Counted from the stretch's first letter, positions 25,141 through 34,126 are shown. The stretch is DNA of 64,000 nt from Lachnospiraceae bacterium (GCA_900771995.1 CAAGQC010000055.1:6622-70621), one strand, 5' to 3'. Notes: generated by a model not told the origin, from the sequence alone. Numbers and translations are program-made.

Positions 25141-25806
25141 TCAATATCCTTCCGTGGTTTCTCCCTTGCAGAGTCCTACGGCTCTGGAAGTGCCGATTCT
25201 CTCACAGCCAAGGCCTAAGAACATTTCCAGGTCTTCCATGCTGGATACGCCGCCGGCCGCCTTGATCTTCACCTTGGGGCCGATGTATTTTTGGAACAGT
25301 TCCACGTCTTCCTTCGTGGCACCGCCGGTTCCGAAGCCGGTGGAAGTCTTGATAAAGTCCGCTCCGGCATTGGTCACTACCTTACACATGGCGATCTTCT
25401 CTTCTTCCGTCAGATAGCAGGTCTCGATGATGACCTTGAGGATATGGTCTCCACACTCTTTTTTCAGGGTACGGATCTCTTTCTCCACCTTGTCAAACAG
25501 GCCGTTTTTCACATCGCTGATATTGACTACCATATCAATCTCGTTGCAGCCGTCCTCCAGTGCCTTGCGCACCTCGGCCACCTTGGCTTCCGTCACGCTG
25601 TAGCCTAAGGGGAATCCCACTACAGTGCAGATATTGATTTTGTCTCCGTAGGTGTCATGGATTCTTTTGATATAGCAGGGAGGCACACATACACTGGCGG
25701 TATGATACTGGATGGCCTCGTCACATAATTTTTGGATATCCTCCCAGGTGGCAAAGGCCTTCAGCTGGGTATGATCCACTTTTCCAAGCATTTCTTTTGC
25801 TGTCAT
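25141..25806 (-). CDS. deoC: Deoxyribose-phosphate aldolase
   Basis: The 221-residue class I aldolase cleaves 2-deoxyribose-5-phosphate to glyceraldehyde-3-phosphate and acetaldehyde in deoxynucleoside breakdown. The Schiff-base lysine lies in FIKTSTGFG and the second catalytic lysine in IKAAGG. Full length. AAGGAG precedes the ATG. No other deo gene is adjacent. A TATAAT lies about 55 nt upstream (25862-25867, minus), with only a weak -35. Confidence 0.97.
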   Translation of the reverse strand: MTAKEMLGKVDHTQLKAFATWEDIQKLCDEAIQYHTASVCVPPCYIKRIHDTYGDKINICTVVGFPLGYSVTEAKVAEVRKALEDGCNEIDMVVNISDVKNGLFDKVEKEIRTLKKECGDHILKVIIETCYLTEEEKIAMCKVVTNAGADFIKTSTGFGTGGATKEDVELFQKYIGPKVKIKAAGGVSSMEDLEMFLGLGCERIGTSRAVGLCKGETTEGY

Positions 25807-25879
25807 GTTGTTCTCCTTCTGGTATCTATTTTCATGTTGTTACTTTCCGCTAACCCTACCTATTATAGCAAAGAACCCA

Positions 25880-26018
25880 CATAAGATAAAGGGCAAAGTT
25901 TATCGCCCGTGCCTGTTTTAAAGCAAATCATAGGCACAGGGATGTCTATTTCCTTGGTCTATGCCCTTTTCAAAACAAAGTGAGGGCACAGCCGACTGGA
26001 TTTGTCAGTGCTGTGCCC
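25880..26018. other. Run of hairpins between deoC and thrC, including thrC terminator
   Basis: Several inverted repeats follow one another: GGGC/GCCC, GTGCCT/AGGCAC, AGGG/CCCT, and finally a 9-bp stem GGGCACAGC (25984-25992) with GCTGTGCCC (26010-26018) carrying an inner ACTG/CAGT. The last is placed to end thrC transcripts, about 40 nt after the stop, although its T-tract is interrupted. The arms share GGGCA/TGCCC sequence, suggesting related copies of one element. Confidence 0.5.
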
Positions 26019-26056
26019 TTCTTTCAAAATGACATCTATTTTATTTAAATTCTCGA

Positions 26057-27544
26057 TTACATTCCCAGAAAACTCTTCACGGTATCTTTCATCTTGTCCA
26101 CATCGCACTGGGTGTCATGCAGCACCGGTGCGGTACGGATCTCTTCAATGGCATTGGGTACTTTCACCTTCGCGATCTTCGACAGTTCATCTACCAGTTC
26201 AAAATCACCCATGGCATCATACTTGGTATCAATGGCATCCATAACACTTCTGGTGAACTTGAAGGGGCTTGCGGTGGAGGCGATGACAGTAGTCTTGTGA
26301 TCTCCGGTCTCAGCCACATACTTGCCATACACAGCGGAAGCTACAGCGGTGTGGGTATCGATCACATAGCCGCACTTCTCATACAGACGACGGATTTCTG
26401 CAGCGGTCTCTGCCTCACTGGCAAAGTTGCCGTAGAAGTCAGCCAGCTGCGCCTTCATCTCATCGGTGATCTCGTATTTACCGTTGCCCGACAGGGCATT
26501 CATCAGTTCACGATTCTTGTCCGCATCGTTGCCTGCGATACGGTAGATCAGACGCTCCAGATTGCTGGAAATCAGGATATCCATGGAAGGTGAGGTGGTC
26601 AGTACGAATTCTCTGTTGCGGTCATAGGTGCCGGTGCGGAAGAAATCATACAGTACCTTATTGTCATTGGAAGCACAGATCAGCTTGTCGATGGGCAGTC
26701 CCATATTCTTTGCATAAAACGCTGCCAGAATATTACCGAAGTTACCGGTGGGAACCACCACATTGATCTTCTCGCCCTCTGTGATCTTACCATCTTTTAA
26801 TAACTGTGCATAAGCATAGACATAATAACAGATCTGAGGCACCAGACGTCCGATGTTAATGGAATTGGCCGAGGAGAACTGGAAGCCCTTTTCATCCATT
26901 TCCTTTGCCAGTTCTTTGTCGGAGAATATCTTCTTCACGCCGGTCTGGGCATCATCGAAATTGCCGTGAATACCTACCACGAAAGTATTGACTCCCTTCT
27001 GGGTCACCATCTGCTTCTCCTGAATGGGGCTGACACCGTTCTTCGGATAAAATACGATGATACGGGTACCCTTGACATCTGCAAAGCCTGCCAGAGCGGC
27101 CTTACCGGTATCGCCGGAAGTCGCGGTCAGGATCACGATTTCATTCTTAATGTTATTCTTGCGGGCGGAAGTGATCATCAGGTGAGGCAGAATGGAAAGT
27201 GCCATATCCTTGAACGCAATGGTGGAACCATGGAACAGTTCCAGATAATAAGCATCATCCGCCTGTACCAGAGGAGCGATCTTTTCGGTATCAAACTTGG
27301 AATCATAAGCATTGTTGATACAGTTCTTAAGTTCTTCCTCGGTAAAGTCTGTCAGGAATAATTTCATAACTTCATAAGCCACCTGCTGATAGCTCATCTG
27401 AGCCAGTTCTGCAAGACTCTTGTCCAGTGTGGGAATATGATCCGGTACGAACAGTCCTCCGTCATCGGATAATCCCTTCAGGATTGCCTGGGATGCGGTT
27501 ACAGGTTCGCTGTTGCTGCGTGTGCTGCGATAAATTACTTCCAT
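26057..27544 (-). CDS. thrC: Threonine synthase
   Basis: The 495-residue PLP enzyme converts O-phosphohomoserine to threonine. The PLP lysine lies in STIAFKDMA, and the phosphate-binding and TSGDTG segments are present. The length fits the long threonine synthase subfamily (as in E. coli and yeast) rather than the short Bacillus type. GGAGAGG precedes the ATG. The gene is monocistronic here, with no hom or thrB beside it. Confidence 0.97.
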   Translation of the reverse strand: MEVIYRSTRSNSEPVTASQAILKGLSDDGGLFVPDHIPTLDKSLAELAQMSYQQVAYEVMKLFLTDFTEEELKNCINNAYDSKFDTEKIAPLVQADDAYYLELFHGSTIAFKDMALSILPHLMITSARKNNIKNEIVILTATSGDTGKAALAGFADVKGTRIIVFYPKNGVSPIQEKQMVTQKGVNTFVVGIHGNFDDAQTGVKKIFSDKELAKEMDEKGFQFSSANSINIGRLVPQICYYVYAYAQLLKDGKITEGEKINVVVPTGNFGNILAAFYAKNMGLPIDKLICASNDNKVLYDFFRTGTYDRNREFVLTTSPSMDILISSNLERLIYRIAGNDADKNRELMNALSGNGKYEITDEMKAQLADFYGNFASEAETAAEIRRLYEKCGYVIDTHTAVASAVYGKYVAETGDHKTTVIASTASPFKFTRSVMDAIDTKYDAMGDFELVDELSKIAKVKVPNAIEEIRTAPVLHDTQCDVDKMKDTVKSFLGM

Positions 27545-27614
27545 TTCCTCTCCTCCGTGTCTATGTATAGGAATCTACACCGGGCTGCCCGGGTATCCAT
27601 CTATATTTTCACAA

Positions 27615-27643
27615 AGTATAGCATACTTTAAACACTGTTGCAA
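27615..27643 (-). promoter_or_regulatory. Predicted promoter of thrC
   Basis: TTGCAA (27638-27643), 17 nt, TATACT (27615-27620) on minus, about 70 nt before the ATG. The -10 lies in the short palindrome AAAGTATAGCATACTTT. Confidence 0.6.
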
Positions 27644-27649
27644 GGTGAA

Positions 27650-28321
27650 TCATTGAAGTGTTTTCCCCTCCGAAAAAAATTCATGGCCTCCATGCCGGAA
27701 TAACAGGGTCAGTTTCTCGTCAAACCAGCGCATGCTTTCACTGTCAGCATATTTTCTGGCGGCGAAATACAGTGCTCCCTGAGAAATATCTTCTCCAGCC
27801 AGTGCTCGTCCGACTGCATTTACCGTCTCTTCACTGATCTGTACCTTGTTATAGCTGCCGTCGACGGTGGGAGAAAACTGTGACACGCCATTCTCCCGCT
27901 GGAATACGATCTCCGTGACAGTATCCGGAAATCGATCGGAATTCAGACGGTTCAGTATCACATTGGCCACCAGCAGTTTCCCGTCTTCATCCTCGCAGCC
28001 AGCCTCGGCTTCCACGATCCGAAGCAGTACTTCCAGATCTGCCTGCTCCAGCTGGTACTTGCTCTCCCGCTGCAGTTCACTGCAATCCACGACTCTCTGT
28101 CCGGAAGAAGTCCGGGAGGCGATCCCCATCATCATGCTTTCCCTGTCCGCAAGCATGCTCTCCTCCGTAGCTGCCTCCAGCACAGTCTTCTGCATTTCTC
28201 CACGAATTTCCTCAATCCTGCAGAGGCTCAAAAGCCCTGTCAGGAACAACAGATTTATCATAAGCAGTCCGCTTAACGCTCTTTTATACATATACGATCT
28301 GACCCTTTCCATACTTCTCAT
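27650..28321 (-). CDS. SleB-type cell wall hydrolase
   Basis: The product is up to 223 residues: a membrane anchor at about 14-33, a linker, and a C-terminal Hydrolase_2 (SleB) domain from about 95. The catalytic Glu is in the IVEAEAG motif, followed by VANVILNR and QFSP. SleB is the lytic transglycosylase that degrades spore cortex in Bacillus; clostridial homologues also act vegetatively. The peptidoglycan-binding domain of true SleB is missing. Several in-frame Met codons (28321, 28312, 28291) are possible starts and none has a clear RBS. Confidence 0.85.
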   Translation of the reverse strand: MRSMERVRSYMYKRALSGLLMINLLFLTGLLSLCRIEEIRGEMQKTVLEAATEESMLADRESMMMGIASRTSSGQRVVDCSELQRESKYQLEQADLEVLLRIVEAEAGCEDEDGKLLVANVILNRLNSDRFPDTVTEIVFQRENGVSQFSPTVDGSYNKVQISEETVNAVGRALAGEDISQGALYFAARKYADSESMRWFDEKLTLLFRHGGHEFFSEGKTLQ

Positions 28322-28401
28322 TTTGGCTCTAACTTCATTTTATGCAGCTCGTCCGAAAAATATATCTGTTGTTCCCCTGCAAAAAATGTTACTATAAGAG
28401 C

Positions 28402-29238
28402 ATGAATGAGAAAAACTGTGAAAAAGAGCAATTATATAAAGGAGTATTCCGTGCTGAAAAAAAGGATGGAACTGTATATTACCGGGCTTCTCTGACCAGA
28501 AACGGCAAACACATCAGCCTGGGCAGTTACCCCGATGCCCTGCAGGCACACCAGGCCTACGAACAGGGACTTTTCCTGCTGTCCGATCTCTCTCTGACCC
28601 TGCAGTCCTACGAGCAGACTTCTCCCTTATCCTTCGAAAAATGGGTCTGCCTGATCAACCTGCGGGATAACGGGCTCTACATCAGCAATCCGATCTACCT
28701 GGGGCAGCAGCTCTTCTATTACTATCTGTCTCCCCATCATGTATTGAAATTCGACATGGAGGATCTGTTCTATTACTCCTCCCATAAGATCATGCAGCGG
28801 GGAAATCATTATTTCGTGGCAGACTACGGCATGCAGCTGACGCTGACTTCCCGTTACGGCATCAAAAGCTACGGAGTTCCCGGCGTGGACTACTGTTTTG
28901 TCAACGGTGACCCCACGGACTTCCGCCGGGAGAATCTGCAGATCCATAATATCTATCACGGGGTCCGCAAAACGGCAGCAAAAAACGGACAGTACCTTTA
29001 TACTGTCCGCATTCATATCCGAGGTAATTATGTTGTGGGGCGTTACGCCACAGATGTGGAAGCTGCCATTGCCTACAACAAGGCTATCGACATCTTACGT
29101 GCCAAAGGCATCACCAGTAATTTTACCCCCAACTATGTAGAAGGAATCACTCCCCGCCGCTACGCGGAAATCTATTCCGCCCTCCCCATAGCACCGGGAA
29201 TTCTGAATTATCCGGCTACTTCTCCGAATAATCAATAA
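28402..29238 (+). CDS. HNH/AP2 homing-endonuclease-like protein with altered HNH motif
   Basis: The product is 278 residues from the ATG at 28402. Residues about 11-60 resemble an AP2 DNA-binding domain (YKGVF through the ISLGSY segment). Around 175-195 is an HNH_3-like segment, NGDPTDFRRENL, and about 200-255 is a second AP2 domain (YHGVRK to AAIAYNKA). This order is that of HNH-AP2 homing endonucleases, but the residues before NGD are VDYCFV where active members have VDHI, so the catalytic His is absent. I infer a domesticated DNA-binding protein. No RBS is clear and a TATAAG lies only 4 nt upstream. It overlaps the convergent GH25-like gene by 23 nt. Confidence 0.8.
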   Translation: MNEKNCEKEQLYKGVFRAEKKDGTVYYRASLTRNGKHISLGSYPDALQAHQAYEQGLFLLSDLSLTLQSYEQTSPLSFEKWVCLINLRDNGLYISNPIYLGQQLFYYYLSPHHVLKFDMEDLFYYSSHKIMQRGNHYFVADYGMQLTLTSRYGIKSYGVPGVDYCFVNGDPTDFRRENLQIHNIYHGVRKTAAKNGQYLYTVRIHIRGNYVVGRYATDVEAAIAYNKAIDILRAKGITSNFTPNYVEGITPRRYAEIYSALPIAPGILNYPATSPNNQ

Positions 29239-30343
29239 AGCTGATATTCATATTGGCATAACCGGCAATTCCATCAATGGAAACATCATTGGCATACTGC
29301 CACATGGTAAACCGGTAAGGATAATCCGGCACATCCTCCATCTGGGACAGCCATACGTCATACGCCGTTAATTTTGACAGGTCGATCTCCTTGATAAGCC
29401 ACTCCTTATCCCCGTAAAGCAGGGTCTTATATCCGGCCGCCGCTATGGTATCCAGAAAAGCCTTGGTGATCTTCGTCTTGTCTGCCCGGCTGACACTCTC
29501 GATCCTCGCCGTATCGTTGTCCACGAAACTCATATCAAACGCCACCGGATAGGTGATCTTATAATCTCTGATATTGTCCAGAACCGTATTGGCTTCCTCC
29601 ACGGCTTCCTCCTCCGTGATGGCCTGGGAACTGAAATACACACCGATCTGCAATCCGGCATCGGTGGCTCTCTTGATATTATCCGTAAAATAATCATCCA
29701 AAACGATCTGTCCGCTGCCGTACCCTCTGGCACCGACCCGCAGCATCACAAAGTCCACACCGGCTTTTTTCAGTTTCAGGAAGTCCACATAATCCTGATA
29801 TTTGGAAATATCCACTCCCACATAGGAAGTCAGTTTTCCATCCTGATAATACTTCATCAGATCCGACTGGCACACCAGCTTTGTAAAATCATATTCGTGC
29901 TTCGGAAGATAGGGGCTGATCAGCACCCACTCTTCCTTGCCGTCCCGGTTGGTCACCAGCGTGTGCTTTCCGTCCGTGGAAGGATCTGCCTCGGCCGTTT
30001 CCTTTTTGTCCTCTGTTTTGGAAGGTTCTTCGGAAGGCAGCGGCGGGGCTGTGGCCTCCGGATACATGTCCCAGAAGTCCAGATCCGAGGGCGATAAGGT
30101 ACTTCCGGTGACCAGATCCTGCGTGTCCGGATATTTATTGGCCTGGTTGCTGTTGCTTCCCGCCTGTGATACCTGATCCGTCTGTGCAGCCACATTATTC
30201 TGTTGGTGAGAGACCGGCTGTCTGTTCAGGATCAGTACCACTGTAAGGATCGCCGCCACAAAGATCGTGACCGCCACAATGGCACTGATCACCGTCGGTG
30301 TCAGCCCGCCTCCGTGATCTTCATAATCGTCCGGAAGACGCAT
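29216..30343 (-). CDS. GH25 lysozyme-like membrane-anchored protein, probably inactive
   Basis: The 375-residue product has a short cytoplasmic N-terminus, a membrane helix at about 12-37, a Ser/Thr/Glu-rich spacer to about 135 and a GH25 domain to the end. The first catalytic Asp (VGVDISKYQ) and the Asp of the central motif are present. That motif reads FDMSF where active enzymes have DxE, so the acid Glu is Ser. The C-terminal VDLN-type motif reads ANMN. It may bind rather than cut peptidoglycan. It begins 25 nt after rnfB with AAGGAG and no terminator between, so it is probably cotranscribed with rnf. Confidence 0.88.
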   Translation of the reverse strand: MRLPDDYEDHGGGLTPTVISAIVAVTIFVAAILTVVLILNRQPVSHQQNNVAAQTDQVSQAGSNSNQANKYPDTQDLVTGSTLSPSDLDFWDMYPEATAPPLPSEEPSKTEDKKETAEADPSTDGKHTLVTNRDGKEEWVLISPYLPKHEYDFTKLVCQSDLMKYYQDGKLTSYVGVDISKYQDYVDFLKLKKAGVDFVMLRVGARGYGSGQIVLDDYFTDNIKRATDAGLQIGVYFSSQAITEEEAVEEANTVLDNIRDYKITYPVAFDMSFVDNDTARIESVSRADKTKITKAFLDTIAAAGYKTLLYGDKEWLIKEIDLSKLTAYDVWLSQMEDVPDYPYRFTMWQYANDVSIDGIAGYANMNISFIDYSEK

Positions 30344-30368
30344 ATCTTTTCTCCTTTATGTCTTGTAT

Positions 30369-31166
30369 TTATGCTTTTACGATACATTTCTTCGGGCATT
30401 TCTCCATGCAGGCTCCACAGCCCACACATTTCTCCGGATCAATGATGGCATGGAAATTCTCCACCTTCACTGCGTCATGCTGACAGTTCTTCACGCAGAT
30501 ACCGCAGCCCACGCAGCCGGTCTTGCAGGCCTTCATGGTAACGGGACCCTTGTCCGTAGAACTGCACGCCACCTGTACCGTATTGGAATAAGGCCGTAAG
30601 CTGATCAGATGCTTGGGACATACCTCCACGCATTTTCCGCAGGCCTTACATTTTTCCTTGTCCACTACCGCCACACCGTTCTCTACGTGAATGGCATCGA
30701 AGGGGCAGACCTGTGCGCAGGTTCCGAATCCCAGACAGCCACTGTTGCAGGACTTTGGTCCGCCTCCGGGGACAAAACTCATCATCCGGCAATCCTTAAT
30801 GCCGTAATAATCATAATCCGTCGTGGTTCGTTCGCAGTCGCCCTGACAATGGACATATGCCACTTTCCGTTCGGAAGCCTCTGCTTCAACACCCATAATG
30901 GCGGCGATCTTCTTACCGACTTCCTCTCCGCCCACGGGACAGGTGTTCACCGCAGCTTCTCCCTTGGCAATGGCAGCCGCCAGTCCGGAACATCCGGCGA
31001 AACCGCAGCCACCGCAGTTATTTCCGGGAAGGGCGGAAAGCACCGCCTCCTCCTTCTCATCTACTTCTACTTTGAATTTAATACCGGCCACGCCAAGGAA
31101 CAGTCCCACAAAGATGCCGACGATTCCGACACAGGCCGCAGCAATCAGAATTCCTGTTATACTCAT
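30369..31166 (-). CDS. rnfB: Rnf electron transport complex subunit B
   Basis: The 265-residue RnfB takes electrons from ferredoxin and passes them into the membrane complex. An N-terminal helix is followed by a four-Cys 4Fe-4S domain (CGGCGFAGC, then CPVGG). Several ferredoxin-type clusters follow: CLGFGTCAQVCP, CKACGKCVEVCP, CVGCGICVKNC and CVGCGACMEKCP. It is the last rnf gene, 15 nt after rnfA. Confidence 0.97.
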   Translation of the reverse strand: MSITGILIAAACVGIVGIFVGLFLGVAGIKFKVEVDEKEEAVLSALPGNNCGGCGFAGCSGLAAAIAKGEAAVNTCPVGGEEVGKKIAAIMGVEAEASERKVAYVHCQGDCERTTTDYDYYGIKDCRMMSFVPGGGPKSCNSGCLGFGTCAQVCPFDAIHVENGVAVVDKEKCKACGKCVEVCPKHLISLRPYSNTVQVACSSTDKGPVTMKACKTGCVGCGICVKNCQHDAVKVENFHAIIDPEKCVGCGACMEKCPKKCIVKA

Positions 31167-31181
31167 CTATGTTACTCCTTC

Positions 31182-31766
31182 CTAGATCAGACCGGAGAAT
31201 CCGCAGAACGCAATAGCCATCAGGCCTGCTGTCAGCAGCACCATGGGCATTCCCTTGAAGGATTCCGGTACTTCATTATATTCCATCTTCTCGCGCAGTC
31301 CTGCCAGGATCACAATGGCAATGGTAAAGCCAAGCGCTGTGGCAAAACCATTCACGATACCCGTCAGAATCCCGTATTCCTTCTGTACATTGGTAATGGC
31401 AACACCCAGTACCGCACAGTTAGTGGTGATCAGTGGAAGATATACACCAAGAGCCTGATACAGGGAGGGCATTGCCTTCTTGAGGAACATTTCCACGAAC
31501 TGTACCAGTGCCGCGATCACAAGGATAAATACGATGGTCTCCAGATACTCAATGTGTAACGGCTGTAAGATAAATTTGTAGATCACGCCCGCTACCGCAC
31601 TGGCCAGAGTGATGACGAAAATAACCGCCGTTCCCATACCGCCTGCCGTCTTGATCTTACGGGATACGCCTAAGAACGGACACAGTCCCATGAACTGGCT
31701 TAACACGATATTGCTGACGATGGAGGAACTGATCAGTAACAGAAGCATATCTTTTACACTATCCAT
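31182..31766 (-). CDS. rnfA: Rnf electron transport complex subunit A
   Basis: The 194-residue integral membrane subunit has six helices and is homologous to NqrE. FMGLCPFLGVSRK near the N-terminus and TTNCAVLGVA hold the two membrane Cys residues of the family, which coordinate an iron-sulphur centre between RnfA and RnfE. Its ATG follows the rnfE stop directly, which points to tight coupling. Confidence 0.97.
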   Translation of the reverse strand: MDSVKDMLLLLISSSIVSNIVLSQFMGLCPFLGVSRKIKTAGGMGTAVIFVITLASAVAGVIYKFILQPLHIEYLETIVFILVIAALVQFVEMFLKKAMPSLYQALGVYLPLITTNCAVLGVAITNVQKEYGILTGIVNGFATALGFTIAIVILAGLREKMEYNEVPESFKGMPMVLLTAGLMAIAFCGFSGLI

Positions 31767-32564
31767 TTATTTGTCCTCCTTATCCAGATCTATAGTCTCA
31801 AGATCATCCGTTGCCGTCTGAGGCTTTGCTGCCGCCTTGGCCGCGTCTTTCACAGCATCCTCTCCTGCACCGGTATTATCATAAAACCGCTCCGAGCAGC
31901 CGCTCTCACCGCAGTGCAGGCAGTCATGTCCGCAGCCGGACTGGATCTTCTCATAATCCTTGCCTGCCAGCTTTCTCTTGTTCTTAATGTAGTTCTGCAA
32001 AGCCGTCAATGCAGCCAGTACGAAAAACGCACCGGGAGCCAGGCCGAAAATATTGATCGTTACATAGGAATCCGGCATGATCTGGAATCCGAAGATGGAT
32101 CCGGCAGCCAGAATCTCACGCACCGCGCCGATACAGGTCAGTGCCAGAGAGAAACCAAGTCCCATGCCAAGTCCGTCGAACAGGGACGGAATGGGGGGAT
32201 TGGAATAAGCATAGCTCTCCGCTCTTCCCAGAATGATACAGTTTACCACGATCAGAGGAATATACACGCCCAGAGCATCGTTCAGTGACGGCAGATACGC
32301 CTGCAGAAGCAACTGTACCGCAGTTACGAAGGATGCGATGATCACGATAAATGCAGGGATTCTCACCCGGCTGGGGATCACCTTCCGGAGCAGGGAAATG
32401 ATCAGGTTGCTCATGGTCAGCACCACCGCCGTGGTCAGTCCCATACCCAGTCCGTTCATGGCCGATGTGGTCACCGCCAGTGTCGGACACATTCCCAGCA
32501 TCAGTACAAAAGTAGGGTTCTCCTTGATGATACCGTTATAAAGTCTCTCACCCGCTTTATTCAT
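31767..32564 (-). CDS. rnfE: Rnf electron transport complex subunit E with Cys-rich tail
   Basis: The product is 265 residues from the ATG at 32564, chosen for GGGAGGTG 6 nt upstream; the open frame continues to 32621. The first 200 residues are the six-helix RnfE/NqrD fold with family Cys residues in MCPTLAV and VNCIILGR. After the last helix is a tail of about 60 residues beginning with CGHDCLHCGESGC and ending in an acidic stretch. RnfE of other bacteria usually stops near 200-230 residues, so the Cys-rich tail is unusual. It could bind metal or an Fe-S cluster near the ferredoxin side. It overlaps rnfG by 8 nt. Confidence 0.95.
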   Translation of the reverse strand: MNKAGERLYNGIIKENPTFVLMLGMCPTLAVTTSAMNGLGMGLTTAVVLTMSNLIISLLRKVIPSRVRIPAFIVIIASFVTAVQLLLQAYLPSLNDALGVYIPLIVVNCIILGRAESYAYSNPPIPSLFDGLGMGLGFSLALTCIGAVREILAAGSIFGFQIMPDSYVTINIFGLAPGAFFVLAALTALQNYIKNKRKLAGKDYEKIQSGCGHDCLHCGESGCSERFYDNTGAGEDAVKDAAKAAAKPQTATDDLETIDLDKEDK

Positions 32565-33183
32565 TGCCAGCACCTCCCTGTACATAATCATTAAATGCCA
32601 GAAGGCTTCCGTTGACGGCATTGGTCACCGCTTTCGTCGTGATGGTCGCACCGCTGATGGCATCGATCTCACTGTCGGAGGTGGATCCGGTCTTCGTATA
32701 GGAAAAGTTCTTCACATTCTTGTTGTGGAACTGGGGTACCAGCACATCTCCCGCTTTCATGCCCAGTCCGGGAGTCTCGGAAATACTTAAGATGGAAATA
32801 TCATTGACCGTACCGTCCAGACGGATTCCCACATACAATACGATATTGCCGCCGTAGCCTTCGGAGGTCGTGGTCTGGATCACATAGCCCAGCTGTGCTC
32901 CGGAAGCGTCCTGGGCTTCATAGACCGTACCGATGGTGATTCCGGTATCGGACAGCTTCTGGGCGGTATCCGCAGACGGTGTATAGGCATCCAGTTCTTC
33001 AAAATGTTCTGCGTCGGCGAAAACAGCCTGACAAGCTTCCTGTACTGCTTTTTCCTCCTGCAGGCGGATGGGCTCCTTGGTCAGCTCATAGACAAAGCCA
33101 AGCAAAAGTCCGGCGATCAGGGTAATGGCGAACAGGATACCCGCTTCTTTTAACATTGCCTGAATATCATTCTTATTTTTCAC
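32557..33183 (-). CDS. rnfG: Rnf electron transport complex subunit G
   Basis: The product is about 208 residues with one N-terminal helix and a periplasm-side FMN-binding domain. The SGAT motif in AISGATITT holds the threonine that carries covalent FMN. The start is taken as GTG at 33183 because AGGTG lies 6 nt upstream; an in-frame TTG at 33207 is also possible. It overlaps rnfD by about 10 nt. Confidence 0.93.
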   Translation of the reverse strand: MKNKNDIQAMLKEAGILFAITLIAGLLLGFVYELTKEPIRLQEEKAVQEACQAVFADAEHFEELDAYTPSADTAQKLSDTGITIGTVYEAQDASGAQLGYVIQTTTSEGYGGNIVLYVGIRLDGTVNDISILSISETPGLGMKAGDVLVPQFHNKNVKNFSYTKTGSTSDSEIDAISGATITTKAVTNAVNGSLLAFNDYVQGGAGNE

Positions 33184-34114
33184 GTTGCGCACCTGCCTTT
33201 CTGCCAAAAGCCACCGGCATGGTGAATTTTTCGATCAGAGGAACCAGAAGGTTGCCTAAAATGATGGCATAGGATACTCCCTCTGCTCCCGGTCCGAGGA
33301 TACGGAAGATTCCCGTGAGAAGTCCCAGTACCACGCCATACACATACTGTCCTTTGATGGTAATGGGTCTGGTGACATAATCCGTTGCCATGAAAAAGGC
33401 TCCCAGGATCAAGCCGCCGCCGGCTAACTGTGCCGAAAGATATGCGGGATCAAAACCATGGCCACCGAAGATTCCGGCAAACAGGATCACGGTCACAATG
33501 TAGGTACCGGGGATCCGAAGGTCGATCACGCCGATCAGGATCAGGAAACATGCGCCGATCAGCAGGGCGATCACGGAAGTCTCGCCGATGGTACCGGCGG
33601 TCTTACCTACGATCATATTCATGACATTGACGCTCTCTCCGGCTTTCAGTGCTGCTAACGGAGTAGCTCCGGTATAGGCATCACAGGCAAAATTCGTCAT
33701 CTGGGACGGGAAAGAGATCAACAGAAAACATCTGGCTGCCAGTGCCGGGTTCATAAAGTTCTGACCCAGACCGCCAAACAGCATTTTTACCACAAGGATG
33801 GCAAACACGCCGCCCAGTGCCGCCATCCACAGGGGGATGCTCACCGGCAGATTCAGCGCCAGCAACAGTCCCGTTACCACGGCTGACATATCTGAGATCG
33901 TTATTTTTTTCTTCCAGAGCCAGCCGAATAATAATTCCGTCAGTACCGTGCTTAAAATGGTCACAGCCATGACCGCCAGTGCTCTGGGGCCAAAATTATA
34001 AATTCCGAAACCGGCAGCCGGCAGCAGGGCGATCACCACCGCGGTCATAATACTGCTGGTCGTTACTTTGGATCGGATATGAGGATTTGAAGATACTTTT
34101 AAAAGTCCGCTCAC
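33173..34114 (-). CDS. rnfD: Rnf electron transport complex subunit D
   Basis: The 313-residue subunit has about nine helices, is homologous to NqrB, and carries covalent FMN on the Thr of a TDYVTRP segment, as seen here. It is the main candidate ion channel of the complex. The start is GTG at 34114 with GGAGGG 7 nt upstream. It lies 12 nt after rnfC. Confidence 0.96.
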   Translation of the reverse strand: MSGLLKVSSNPHIRSKVTTSSIMTAVVIALLPAAGFGIYNFGPRALAVMAVTILSTVLTELLFGWLWKKKITISDMSAVVTGLLLALNLPVSIPLWMAALGGVFAILVVKMLFGGLGQNFMNPALAARCFLLISFPSQMTNFACDAYTGATPLAALKAGESVNVMNMIVGKTAGTIGETSVIALLIGACFLILIGVIDLRIPGTYIVTVILFAGIFGGHGFDPAYLSAQLAGGGLILGAFFMATDYVTRPITIKGQYVYGVVLGLLTGIFRILGPGAEGVSYAIILGNLLVPLIEKFTMPVAFGRKAGAQREK

Positions 34115-34126
34115 TGTTCTTCCCTC

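Noticed and set aside
28402..29238. Active mobile homing endonuclease
   Set aside because: The HNH histidine is absent and no intron, intein or phage genes flank it.
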